Below the pieces are notes generated by a model. It saw only the letters and a list, made by a program, of their open reading frames with translations, had not been told where the DNA came from and did not search any database. The position numbers and the translations under genes were made by a program. Positions 21,160 to 31,035 of a stretch of 64,000 nucleotides of DNA are shown here, one piece after another. Origin of the DNA: Ancylostoma caninum (lineage: Eukaryota > Nematoda > Chromadorea > Rhabditida > Ancylostomatidae); the NCBI GenBank assembly GCA_037903475.1, contig JBAJFG010000075.1, forward strand, positions 1 through 64,000. Direction: 5' to 3'. Each line of letters opens with the position of its first letter. Within the stretch, counting starts at the first letter, position 1.

Positions 21160-24100
21160 ATGGACTCATCAGGCATAGAGGAGTTCCATGGACCCGAACG
21201 GGAAGAGAAGGAACAAGTAAACGAAAGGGTTCTGAGGAGGTTCAACGACACGATAAGGAGGAAAAAGGACGGATACTACGTAAAATTACCGTGGAAGGAG
21301 CAACACGAACCGTTACCGGACAACAAATCAATAGCATTAGCCCGTCTACACGGCATTTATAACCGGTACAAGGATAATCCAAAGGTGCTCGAAGAATACG
21401 ACAAGGTATTCAGAGACCAGCTCCAGAAAGGAATACTGGAAGAAGTCCAAGAACAAGAACGTTCCGAGACCGTCAAACACTATCTCCCTCACAAGCCCGT
21501 CTTCACTCCATCAAAGGCAACTACCAAGATGAGGATAGTCTTTGACGCATCAGCACATTTGGCAGGGAAACCGTCACTGAACGACGTGCTATACCAAGGA
21601 CCCTTAATACTACCGAAACTACAAGGCATGATGCTGAGATTCAGGACGGGGAAAATTGCCATCATCTCAGATGTGGAGAAGGCATTCCTTCAAGTCAGAC
21701 TACACAAGGCCGACCGAGATGCGACTCGATGCATATGGCTGAAAGACGTGAACAAGCCACCCGAAGGAGACAATCTTGTCACTTATCGATTCACCAGGGT
21801 GACGTTCGGCTTGAACGCATCCCCATTCCTGCTCTCGGCCACCATACGATTCCACTTGGAGAGCGAACAGGACACCAAACTGGCGGAAGAGATAAACACC
21901 AACCTGTATGTGGACAACCTCTTCATGTCAGCGGAAACAGCCGAAGAAGGAGTTCAGAAGTACAGGAACACCAAGCGAATCTTCAACGACCTAAAGATGA
22001 ACCTTCGAGAGTTCATGTCAAATGACGAATTAGTAAATAGGGACATCACCCCTGAGGACAGAGCCGAGGGCAAAGCACCAAAAGTATTAGGGATCAAGTG
22101 GGACACCACAAAGGACGCCCTGGAAATCAACTGCGAAATACCACCGGTCCAAACCTGGACCAAGAGAACAGTACTGAGCCAACTCGCTTCCATATACGAC
22201 CCCATGGGATGGCTGGCACCTCTCCTTACAAGGATGAAACTTTTCTCCCAAAAGCTATGGAGCAAGAACTACGACTGGGATCAACCCTTAAAGGAGTCGG
22301 ATCAAAAAACTTGGATCGAGCTAAGCCAAGCGGCGACAGGGTTTCATAGAGTGATCAGTAGGAAGGCAACGGAGAAAACCGCCAAACACCGACTGGTCAC
22401 TTGCGCGGACGCCAGTGCAATAACAATGGCCGCATGCACATACATCGCTCACGAAGGAGAGCAAACCCTCATCATGGCACGGACCAAACTTCCATCGATA
22501 AAAGAGAAGCACACCATCCCCAAGATGGAAATGAACGCAGTCATCATCGCGGCGAGGCTGTCCCTGAATATCTACGAAGAACTTAGGAAAGCAATCAACA
22601 TCAACGAGGTCGTCATCCTAACAGACTCGGAGATCGTGCTGAATTGGATCAAAAACCCGAAGGAGAAAAAGTTCCGAGGCCTTTTAGTAACCAACAGGAC
22701 CAACGAAATCATGAAGATAGTGGAGAAACTCAAAGACGAAGGCGTTGATATCCAATTTGGTTACATCCCCACACAGCACAACCCAGCAGACTGCGCCACC
22801 AGGGGGCTGACAGCTGAAGAGCTGAAGAATCACAACTGGTGGGATGGGCCAGACTTCTCCAGGAAGCACAGGAGGGAGTGGCCAACGGAGACTCAACTGT
22901 TCACTCCAGTGATCGAAGCAACGGAAACGACTACAGCAGAGGTGATCACAACGACCGGAGAAGGCGAAGCCTTCCCCTGGAACAGGTTCAGCTCACTGAC
23001 AAGGGTGATCAGAACAACCGCGTACATACGACGCTTCGTGAGCAGATGCAGAGAAGGGACAACGCTGAGGAAGCAGAGCCACAACAACCCATCTGCGGAG
23101 CGACCAAGCTCACTGACAGGAGAAGAAATACGAGTCGCACGCACAATACTCATAAAGATACATCAGGAGGAACACAAGGATTCCCTGACACGGACGAAGC
23201 TGAAGAACTTGAACATAAAAGAATCGGACCAGGATGGACTGTTGAGATGTTATGGGAGATTGGGTAATAGTCACATCCCAGAGGAAGCAAAAAAACCGAT
23301 CCTGATAGCACCCAACACAGAACTGGCAAAGCTCATCATACTGGAAGCGCATGGTCCACTTCACTGCACAACAGGACATACGATGAGTAATGTTCGTCAG
23401 AAGTACTGGATACCGAGGCTAAGACAGCAGACCAAAACGGTGATTCGAGAATGCGTCAAGTGTCAGAAGTTCAACAACCTTCCCTACAAATATCCGGATA
23501 CAAAGCACATGCCCGAAAGACGAGTATTGAGAGCGAGACCGTTCCAGTTTATCGAACTCGATTATTTCGGACCACTATGGACCGAGGATGCCACAAATGG
23601 ACGGAAAAAAGCATATGGATGCATATTCACATGCACCACAACCCGATTGATACACCTGGAACTAGTAACAGACGTCACGACGACCTCATTCATGAACGCA
23701 CTTCGTCGATTCATGTCCAGAAGAGGCATTCCAGACTCCATTACATGCGACAATGCACCAACGTTTGCACTAGGAGAAGAAATCTTGAACGACACAGTGC
23801 AAGCCACACTGGAATCGGAAGAAGTCATCCAGTTTATGGCAAACAGAGAAATCGTTTGGAAGAAAATCACACCGTACGCGCCGTGGCAGGGCGGATTTTA
23901 CGAACGCTTGATCCAAACGGTCAAGAGAGCCCTCCACAAAACACTAGGATCGAAAACAGTTGCGGAGGACACATTGAGAACAGTGTTGACCGAAATCGAG
24001 GCATCCTTGAACTCCACACCACTGACTTACCAGGAGTCAGAGGCGGACGACCTACCAATATTGAGGCCAGTGGACTTCCTCCAAAAAGACATCCTCATAA

Positions 24101-25944
24101 CACGAGCGGGTACGACAAATCCAATCAACCAGGATGACCAAGACGAAAGTTACTTGCCACCGGAGGAGGCAGCCAAGCTCAGAACACGGATACAAGCAGA
24201 AACGGCACTCAAAGAGTCAGTGAAGTTAACGGAGGCTTTCTGGAAGGTATGGCAGACGAACTACCTCACAGCACTCAGGGAAACCCACAAGATCAACACA
24301 GGAGATCGACGGACATCGACCAAGGTCCCAAAGGAGGGAGACATCGTTCTCATAAGCGACGGAGTCCTACCCAGAAACGCGTGGAAAATTGGTCGCGTAA
24401 CAAAGACAGTGAAATCTAAAGACGGAGGAATCCGAGAAGTCGAACTACGAGGTCCTAACGGATCACAGATTAAAAGGCCACCAAATCTCTTGATACCACT
24501 GGAAATCCAGGACGAAACAGTCGAAGACAAGGAGGTCACACAAAAACAACCGCAGAGGGAGGAAACCCCCACACAAACCCAGGAGGGTCAGGAGAAACCC
24601 ACAGCCCATCACAACCCTCGCCCCCAAAGAACACGTAAATATCCCTATGACCCTAGAGAATATGAAGTTTACTATGTCAGCCGCATTCAGAAAGCACATA
24701 CCGGAGGAAAATCTAGCCCGGAGCGAGGCTCCTCACAGAGGAAGGGAAAACTTCAGAAACTCAGACACTTCTCACGGAAACCAAGGAAACCTCAGAAGCT
24801 CACATACTCACAGGAAAGACAGAGGAGTTCTCGGGAAACCAAAGAATGTCGGACACCACACTTAGTAACCTCCGCAACCGCAAATGTTCCTTTCAGGATG
24901 GATGAGAGTGAAAACACCGCAGGACTCGATCAAATGGACCAGTCAGAAGCCCCACAGGAAGCCACTCAGGGCGACGCCGAAGTCGAGAGACACAGCGGAA
25001 GCGACAGAGCCAACTCCGGCCCCAGTCAGATGGACGAACGCCTGGAGGCAATCGCTCAGCACGTTCAGGAGCTGATAGAAGGCCCTATCTGTGGACCTAA
25101 TGACGAGGATATCCACCCGCCCTCGATATCGCTTATAAAGTACCTATTTGGACAGATGAAGGCAGCCACGGAGGATCTGAAGAAAAACATCATCGAAATG
25201 AAACAGAAACAAGTAGAACTCGAAACGAAACTGGACGTCATAGCCACCTCCCAGTTCAGGATCCTACGGGAAGTAGCGGAGATTAAGCAGGCCCCGACAC
25301 GCGACGAGGACGCCTTCTTCATCCCAAGTGCGGAGGACCTAGTGGAGATCGGAGACAGCGAAGAACCGATGCCGGAGCCGGTGGAGGAGCCAACGACCTC
25401 CCGCAGAAGTACCCAGGAACGCTCGAGTAGGAAGCCCGATAGGAAGAGACGACGGTCGCCAACGCGTTCGGAACATGGACGGCACCACGAGAGAGACCGC
25501 TCACCCCATTCCAGGAAGCTCCTGATGGACGAAGAGACTCGCACAGCCATGAGAAAGCTGGGGGGCATGAAAATCTGCCCCAGGCGTTGGACAGGCCATC
25601 GCAAAGAGCGAGTGCTGGACGAGCAAGGAAACCTGCAATTATGCCCTTTCTGTGGAGGGAAAGGTAACCATACCCCGGATGAATGCCCGGCGGAACGATC
25701 CGTTCAAACCCGACTTTGGCTAGTACAAGAGAAGAAACTCTGCAGGAAGTGCCTTCAGAAATTCTGCAAGGAAGATAGGTGTCCGAAACGTCTAGAAGCC
25801 TGCAGTTACTGCGATTCGACCAACCATCATTCGGCTCTCTGCGGCCTACCAGAAGAAAGGGAAGAATTGATGCAGAAGATCCGGGTAACGGCACGGTCGC
25901 CCCCCTCCCCCCGGAGTATGTCGGCGAGAGCCGGCAGAAACTAG
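21160..25944 (+). CDS. BEL/Pao Pol: RT, RNase H, integrase, plus in-frame 3' module
   Basis: An uninterrupted 1594-codon frame (homology to BEL elements starts slightly before the first Met, near 21110). RT spans about residues 100-400 with FDASA at 127-131 and the catalytic box YVDN at 250-253 (Asn in place of the usual second Asp, as also in BEL element 2). RNase H follows, with ADAS near 416, KMEM near 450 and TDSE near 490. The integrase zinc-binding region has His at about 731 and 740 and CVKC at 766-769. Its catalytic triad is Asp in ELDYFGP (about 801), Asp in CDNAPTFALGE (about 864) and Glu in FYERL (about 914). From residue 1247 (ATG 24898) an extra module continues to a stop inside the 3' LTR. 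Pol would copy and integrate the element. Confidence 0.95.
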   Translation: MDSSGIEEFHGPEREEKEQVNERVLRRFNDTIRRKKDGYYVKLPWKEQHEPLPDNKSIALARLHGIYNRYKDNPKVLEEYDKVFRDQLQKGILEEVQEQERSETVKHYLPHKPVFTPSKATTKMRIVFDASAHLAGKPSLNDVLYQGPLILPKLQGMMLRFRTGKIAIISDVEKAFLQVRLHKADRDATRCIWLKDVNKPPEGDNLVTYRFTRVTFGLNASPFLLSATIRFHLESEQDTKLAEEINTNLYVDNLFMSAETAEEGVQKYRNTKRIFNDLKMNLREFMSNDELVNRDITPEDRAEGKAPKVLGIKWDTTKDALEINCEIPPVQTWTKRTVLSQLASIYDPMGWLAPLLTRMKLFSQKLWSKNYDWDQPLKESDQKTWIELSQAATGFHRVISRKATEKTAKHRLVTCADASAITMAACTYIAHEGEQTLIMARTKLPSIKEKHTIPKMEMNAVIIAARLSLNIYEELRKAININEVVILTDSEIVLNWIKNPKEKKFRGLLVTNRTNEIMKIVEKLKDEGVDIQFGYIPTQHNPADCATRGLTAEELKNHNWWDGPDFSRKHRREWPTETQLFTPVIEATETTTAEVITTTGEGEAFPWNRFSSLTRVIRTTAYIRRFVSRCREGTTLRKQSHNNPSAERPSSLTGEEIRVARTILIKIHQEEHKDSLTRTKLKNLNIKESDQDGLLRCYGRLGNSHIPEEAKKPILIAPNTELAKLIILEAHGPLHCTTGHTMSNVRQKYWIPRLRQQTKTVIRECVKCQKFNNLPYKYPDTKHMPERRVLRARPFQFIELDYFGPLWTEDATNGRKKAYGCIFTCTTTRLIHLELVTDVTTTSFMNALRRFMSRRGIPDSITCDNAPTFALGEEILNDTVQATLESEEVIQFMANREIVWKKITPYAPWQGGFYERLIQTVKRALHKTLGSKTVAEDTLRTVLTEIEASLNSTPLTYQESEADDLPILRPVDFLQKDILITRAGTTNPINQDDQDESYLPPEEAAKLRTRIQAETALKESVKLTEAFWKVWQTNYLTALRETHKINTGDRRTSTKVPKEGDIVLISDGVLPRNAWKIGRVTKTVKSKDGGIREVELRGPNGSQIKRPPNLLIPLEIQDETVEDKEVTQKQPQREETPTQTQEGQEKPTAHHNPRPQRTRKYPYDPREYEVYYVSRIQKAHTGGKSSPERGSSQRKGKLQKLRHFSRKPRKPQKLTYSQERQRSSRETKECRTPHLVTSATANVPFRMDESENTAGLDQMDQSEAPQEATQGDAEVERHSGSDRANSGPSQMDERLEAIAQHVQELIEGPICGPNDEDIHPPSISLIKYLFGQMKAATEDLKKNIIEMKQKQVELETKLDVIATSQFRILREVAEIKQAPTRDEDAFFIPSAEDLVEIGDSEEPMPEPVEEPTTSRRSTQERSSRKPDRKRRRSPTRSEHGRHHERDRSPHSRKLLMDEETRTAMRKLGGMKICPRRWTGHRKERVLDEQGNLQLCPFCGGKGNHTPDECPAERSVQTRLWLVQEKKLCRKCLQKFCKEDRCPKRLEACSYCDSTNHHSALCGLPEEREELMQKIRVTARSPPSPRSMSARAGRN
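24882..24897 (+). promoter_or_regulatory. Candidate splice acceptor before the 3' module
   Basis: TTCCTTTCAG followed by G and then ATG (24898) is a near-perfect nematode 3' splice site placed one base before the first Met of the 3' module. It suggests the module is translated from a spliced subgenomic mRNA, as env is in retroviruses. BEL element 2 has the same arrangement (CCTTTACAG then ATG at 54702). Confidence 0.55.
24898..25944 (+). CDS. 3' module: coiled coil, Arg/Ser stretch, three zinc knuckles
   Basis: 348 residues, in frame with pol and in the env position. In order: an acidic N-terminus; a probable coiled coil from LFGQMKAATEDLKKN to about 25280; a basic Arg/Ser region around RRSTQERSSRKPDRKRRRS (about 25402-25530); then an array of three zinc knuckles, CPFCGGKGNHTPDEC, CRKCLQKFCKEDRC and CSYCDSTNHHSALC (about 25643-25845). 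The spacing, including an 18-residue linker ending KKLC, closely follows the nucleocapsid of this element's own Gag and that of BEL element 2. There is no signal peptide or membrane segment, so it is not an envelope protein. A nucleic-acid-binding accessory protein is inferred. The ORF ends 26 bp inside the LTR. Confidence 0.8.
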   Translation: MDESENTAGLDQMDQSEAPQEATQGDAEVERHSGSDRANSGPSQMDERLEAIAQHVQELIEGPICGPNDEDIHPPSISLIKYLFGQMKAATEDLKKNIIEMKQKQVELETKLDVIATSQFRILREVAEIKQAPTRDEDAFFIPSAEDLVEIGDSEEPMPEPVEEPTTSRRSTQERSSRKPDRKRRRSPTRSEHGRHHERDRSPHSRKLLMDEETRTAMRKLGGMKICPRRWTGHRKERVLDEQGNLQLCPFCGGKGNHTPDECPAERSVQTRLWLVQEKKLCRKCLQKFCKEDRCPKRLEACSYCDSTNHHSALCGLPEEREELMQKIRVTARSPPSPRSMSARAGRN

Positions 25945-26189
25945 CGCCCTTTAAAGGGCGGTACCAGGGACGGGAGCGTGGGTCCCGCGCGGAACGTACA
26001 AAAGGCGCGGGACCCCCGCTCCCGCCATTTCCACACTCACTTATCGAGAAGTTTCTAATCTGTTGTGTTGTGTTCGACTGCTAACTGCACCCGGTTCAAC
26101 CCCGTTCTGTTATTCACGAAGAAGGAGTTAACGCATTGCGGACAGGAACCACCGACAATCGGAAAGGAAGTAGGTTTCATTTCTTTAAA
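25919..26189 (+). repeat. 3' LTR of BEL element 1
   Basis: 271 bp, TGTCGGCGAGAGCC to CTTTAAA, differing from the 5' LTR at three sites. It is followed by TTATGAATATG, which shows no clear duplication of the sequence left of the 5' LTR. Confidence 0.93.
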
Positions 26190-26502
26190 TTATGAATATG
26201 AACAATCTTTCAAGTTAGCCTTGCTAACTGTTTTATCTCTGGAAAGCTCGCTGAGACCGCAAAATGACTGTGCTGCATTCCAATTTTCCCAGAATGATAG
26301 TGCCTGTTATGGCGGATATGAATGCATCTTTCGATAGCACCTTCAATAAATGGAATGAGAGGATTGTTTTCATGAAAAAAAACCTCTTGAAAAGCTTCAA
26401 TTCTCATCGAGAAAAGAAGAAAAAACCTAATATCATCGATAGTGGTTTGTTCCACGGTGAATGAAATAGAAAATGTATATCACAAATGGGTTTTATTTAC
26501 AG
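26190..26502. other. Unassigned spacer
   Basis: Nothing recognised; short AT-rich ORFs only. Confidence 0.4.
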
Positions 26503-26757
26503 TGTCGATGGAAGTGCATTTTGTTGGGCTCAGAAAGCACGCGGCGCCGGTGGGCAGCACGCGCTGTAATCGCCACCGGAATAACAAATCACCGTTTTCT
26601 TTATAGTTTTTCATCGCATTTGATGTCAATAACAAAGAAACTTCACTGACTATCAGAAAACGTTATTTGCTGTCGGGCTGGCGATTCCAGAACGAGCGGA
26701 ACGATCGCTCTGGAATCGCCAGCCTGACAGCAAAGGACGCACTTCCATTTCTGCTGA
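26503..26757. repeat. Dispersed foldback repeat with strong hairpin
   Basis: The ends are inverted around ATGGAAGTGC (26507; complement ending about 26753). At 26666-26734 sits a hairpin with two 33-base arms (TTTGCTGTC.GGCTGGCG...) differing at three or four positions, and a 3-base loop. The segment 26590-26660 resembles 8590-8670 (TTTATAGT.TTTCAT..CATTTGATGT), so the family is dispersed and is also present in both arms of the large inverted repeat. Confidence 0.6.
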
Positions 26758-26874
26758 CTGTACGATGGTAACTAAATGCACTAGCGAATGTTCCTGGTAC
26801 ACGATCGTACTATTAGACGTACACCAAATATTTCAGAAAATCATATCAATAAAATTACTGGGAACCCCAAACGG

Positions 26875-27005
26875 CCAGGTGGATACGGACCAGTTCCGTG
26901 GCGTGGCGTGGCGCTCTGTCCGCTGCACCCCTAGTCAGATAACCATGCTCTCCGATACTTCTGCCCAGCGCTGCCGCGCCAGGGCACTGGTCCGTACCCA
27001 CCCGG
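26875..27005. mobile_element. Small palindromic MITE, 131 bp
   Basis: Inverted ends CC(A/G)GGTGG(A/G)TACGGACCAG at 26875 and ending at 27005, with a GC-rich partly self-complementary interior. No coding content. Superfamily not determined. Confidence 0.6.
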
Positions 27006-27593
27006 ACGATAAGAGTCCCCTACACAGATCTATCAAATGAAAATTCTCGAATTTAGTGTGCAGCAAGCTAAGACACATGCCGCCGTAGTAATCCCTCCGG
27101 TGAGCTGACTTCATGCAGCGAACTTTGAGTTAAGTTGCGGCGCGAAAGGGAGAAGCGTCGAAGTCAACTCACGGCGACCATCGATCGGTGTGTGTGCGGC
27201 AGTTGCATTTGCTCGCCTGAGGTTCTCCATCGGTCAGCACTCTATCTTTCAATTCTCAAACATTCAATGTAACATCTTTAGCAGCGATAAGCTTGCTGTA
27301 GAATTCCCCAAACGGCAATCTGGGTACATACTGTGAAGAGGTACCAAATGTTGAATCGCATTTGAATAATCTGTCCCTTTCCCTTCCCAATAACACCGGT
27401 AAATGATGATGGGAATGTAGCGATTAGTGGTTCCCACTATTATTGTGGAATGTCACAAACCTTACTTACCATCATCGATTTCAAAAATCCTGTAAGCTTT
27501 TAGATATGATGGCTTCAACAGTCACAATCGCAACCTCTGCGTATGCAACTGTTATTAGCTTTACCCTGTTACTTGAATGCTTTACTTAGACAC
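27006..27593. other. Unassigned spacer
   Basis: No gene, RNA or repeat recognised. Confidence 0.35.
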
Positions 27594-27960
27594 TTAAAGG
27601 CGTGTTCGAGGTTTCAGCAGACTGAATCTTTAAGATGCGCGGAATACAGGGGTATTATAATGTAATTATAATTTTACAAAACGGCCTTTAAATATGTTTA
27701 TAGATATTTTTCGGGACGGGATTTGGAACAGTTTGTCGAACCGACTGAACGCGTGAAGCGGTTGTTCTTATCGATCGGACACGTCAGGACCTGTCGGCCA
27801 ACGCTGCAGCCATGGCGGGCAGCTCGCACAGCACAGTCACAGACCGCTCCGCCCAGATGGTCTGTAAAGTGCACATTCTGATCCTCCGAGAACCTTCTAC
27901 GAACACTTACCACCCGCATGCGCAGCGTCAGGCCGTTTTGCCTTTTTGGAACTATTAAAA
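27594..27960 (+). repeat. Dispersed repeat, copy A (possible TTAA element)
   Basis: Starts with TTAA then AGGCGTGTTCGAGG (27594), resembling the TTAA-AGGCAG tips elsewhere. The core 27700-27870 (GGAACAGTTTGTCGAACCG, ACGCGTGAAG, GGCCAACGCTGCAG, AGACCGCTCCGCCC) matches 37680-37840 in the same orientation. No right end was found. Confidence 0.5.
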
Positions 27961-30267
27961 AATGCCGTACCTGTTCAAAAGATGCCCTAGGTCACTACAG
28001 CGCCTTAGTGATCGCTTTAGCTTAGAGCTAAGCTATCCTTATTGAGAGAAGAGTGAGAAGACACCCTACATCATACTGTTGTACCGCGGCCTAATGCGCC
28101 GCGGGTGGTAAGTGTCCGATAATCTCCGGAAACAGAGTTTCCGTCTCTTTCATGCGTTTTCTCGTACATGAGTGGAATCAGCATGGCGATTAGGTCAAGA
28201 ATCTGATGATATCTACAACCCACAGAATTAGTTGACACATTCTCTTTAAATTTAAAAATTTTAAATTTGGTGCAAAGTCGGGACATTTGTTTGAATATTT
28301 GATGTAAATTGAAGAAGAATAAGAAGAGAAATTCAATTTTCATTCCTGACACTGAGTTGAATGTCACCAAAACAGCTTAGGAGAGAAGTGTTCCCGCGTC
28401 TCCAAAAATGCTAGGTAAAAACAACATGTAAGGGTATATAGATACAACGCCTGTGCGATTTTGTAATGATTTCACCGGTCGAAATTTAGCCCTGTTGGAC
28501 AACCTGGAATACTTCTTCAAAACTTCGTAAACATTGACTGTTTTAGCTGCCGAACAATTGCTCCATCGATTTAGATACTTTTAGTAAATGATGTCACCAT
28601 GGTGTGTAGTGACATGTTTACCGATACAGTGTCAAACTTTACATAGTAACTTACCAATTCCTTCAAGTCCTCTCCTTTGGGAAAACATCCTCTCCTTTGG
28701 GAAAACAACTGCTCTTTCAAGTTATTCAAACGACAATAAAAACAGAACATTTATAATCGAATCTTCACTTTAAGATTAGTACGCAGTGTGCGTAATTAAA
28801 ATCTCTGCAAGGATAACAAGAAATAAGTTGAACAAATAAGTTAAACTATGAAGACTAGTAGAAAGTTCATTTTAACTGGGAATAGTGTCTGGGTGGCAAT
28901 AGCTCATTCGAAAAACTAACCACATAAACTAACTAAAACAAAAACATTCAACAAAAAATTAACACAAACCAACAAAGTTGACAAGAATAGTGTGATGCAG
29001 CGCTTCTCCAGAGCGGAGTACACTTGGAGGTCGGTGCTTAACACGAATGGGGAATTCTACCTGGACTTATATCGTACCCTAATCCGAAAATCACGTCGCT
29101 TCAAACAATAAAATTATGTATGCAGAGCCACAAGACAAAGAAGTCCAGAAGCGAGTAATCAACAAGATACTTCAACCAAATTTCAGCACTAATTTGAAGA
29201 GAAGTATTAATCGTTACCTTTACAATGTTCGTTAAGGATATGTGTAAATTTCGCTGAATATTAATCCATATACTTGGGCTAGAGGATAAGCTACCGTGGG
29301 AATTTGCTAATGTACAGTCCTTCTCAAAAAGATTGCGGATTGCGTGGCAAAAGAGATGCGGTGGACCTAATCATGATTGTGGAGAAAGCATGCTCCAAAT
29401 GACAGGCTCGAATAGGTCCTACCAAGATTCCGCGACTGAGCCGCTACGAAACGAATCCGTCTCTCTTTTCCGTAAGGACTGTGAATACATTCGGTATGCT
29501 TAGGATGGAGTAATCGTGTCAAAGCTGTTGAGTGGATGCAGCTCAAGTTTGAGCCACCGAGATAACACATCCTGCTGTTTGCATACATCGCCTAGGTCCA
29601 ACTTCACACATTTCAGCAACTGCAAGGCGAAAAGTTTTCTTTTTTTTCGAAAAGTATCCGTGCTCCATTTTCAGACCCCAAATTCTACTAAGCAGGTGGT
29701 GAAGATTCTCATCTGTTTGGAATGAATTCATGGACCGGACAAATTTGAGCATACGTATCCGCCTGAAACATGCAACACCTCTTGATCCGATTCAGGTTCT
29801 CGGCTTTTTCAAAACCTTATTCTGAGGTGTTACATGACCCAACATGACCTAAATAAACGCCGATCTAGATCTTGAAATTCAACCAACTGAAGAAAAACTT
29901 ACTCCACCTTGAAAATATCAGTGGATTCCTACAGAAAGCTAATCTACGATGACTTACACAGGGAAACGAGTCCTACAGCAAATCCTTCACTTCTTTCTAT
30001 GGAAATAGTTGGAGCGAATTTAACGAAGAAAAGTTGAGAAAGGAAGCGGATATGTTACTTACTTATTCTCTTGGCAATACTGAGGCTTGGCATTTCTACG
30101 CCGTTCAAGGAGCTTCGATAGGAGATCCTGATTTGCAATAACTGGGAAGGGTGGTCCGACAAGGGTGAAGATTAGAAGCAGAATGGCGAATAACACAGCG
30201 GAGAATCCAGAAAAGGCACATCTTAGTACATCAAACTGAGTTTTTTCGAACAATACATACTTCATTC
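27961..30267. other. Spacer without recognised gene
   Basis: AT-rich. A 20-bp direct duplication (TCCTCTCCTTTGGGAAAACA) lies at 28668-28707. ORFs of fewer than 100 codons carry no motif. Stretches such as 28071-28370 (minus) could hide exons, but nothing supports calling them. Confidence 0.35.
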
Positions 30268-30271
30268 TTAA

Positions 30272-31031
30272 AGGCAGCACCCACGATAATCTTCACCTTT
30301 GAACTTTTGAGAGTTTTCGAACCTCAGGCATTGTCCCGACATTTATGTGATGGAAATGCTGTCAGAAACCCCGCATTTCATAAGATATCACAAGTATAAC
30401 ATCAGTTCAACAGTTCGAACCCAGCCCGCTAGTACGAGTTGACCTGCTGCGCACAAATAGCCGTGGGGCGATATTGGAACGAATCAGCTGTTTTCACATA
30501 TAATCGCCCAGTTTTTCTTTGAAGAAATTTTGTTTCGCGGACTTTTAAGTACCATTCTTACACTACTTTGGCTGCAGCTGTCTGTTTGCATTCTAGTCTT
30601 ACTTTTCACCAGCTGTTTCCCGTTTTATCTTTTCATAACAACCATTTCTTCCTATTTTGTGTGTTTGTCCTATTTCTTTTCCATTCTTTCCCACTTGTAC
30701 CCGTTTTTTCTTCACCAGTAAGTCTGTGCAGCCCACACTTCATTTTCTTCTGAGTTCTGTTCTTTTCTGACTTGAATATGCTGCAAAACCACGAGAATAT
30801 CCAAATCCGTCGAGGAAATACGTGGCAATCAAGTCAGCGTTATCGACTTTTTGCCCTACCCCATGCCTGACAACTCGACCGTTTTGTTCAATCGCAGCAA
30901 ATTCAGAGTATCCGAAAATTGTTTTCCTGTGACTTTCAAGTGGAATTGAACCTCTTATCCGTGTTCTTCTTGGTCGAAAACCCAAGGTTATCTTGGAATC
31001 TTGGAGTTGAAAATTTCCGTGGGTGCTGCCT
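30272..31031. mobile_element. TTAA-flanked MITE, 760 bp
   Basis: Tips AGGCAGCACCCACGATAATC (30272) and the complement of AGGCAGCACCCACGGAAATT (ending 31031), with TTAA at 30268-30271 and 31032-31035. It has the same tips and nearly the same length as the 748/758-bp copies in the inverted-repeat arms. Subterminal similarity extends inward in opposite orientation (TTTTGA.CGTTTC..AGCCT). It is an independent insertion of the same family. Confidence 0.82.
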
Positions 31032-31035
31032 TTAA

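Larger units (their letters stand above)
18441..26189 (+). mobile_element. BEL/Pao LTR retrotransposon 1 (7749 bp)
   Basis: Complete layout: LTR, primer-binding site, gag, protease, reverse transcriptase, RNase H, integrase, 3' module, LTR. The two 271-bp LTRs differ at three positions that I can find (TGCC/TGTC at the start, GGTGCG/GGCGCG, TTATTGAG/TTATCGAG), which implies recent insertion. I could not find a target-site duplication. The purine-rich tract expected just before the 3' LTR is also not evident: the sequence there is CCCCCCTCCCCCC. Gag and protease are broken by frameshifts and one stop; pol is open throughout. Confidence 0.95.

Noticed and set aside
24600..25944. Envelope gene in BEL element 1
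   Set aside because: No signal peptide, membrane segments or Cys-rich ectodomain. The Cys residues belong to zinc knuckles.
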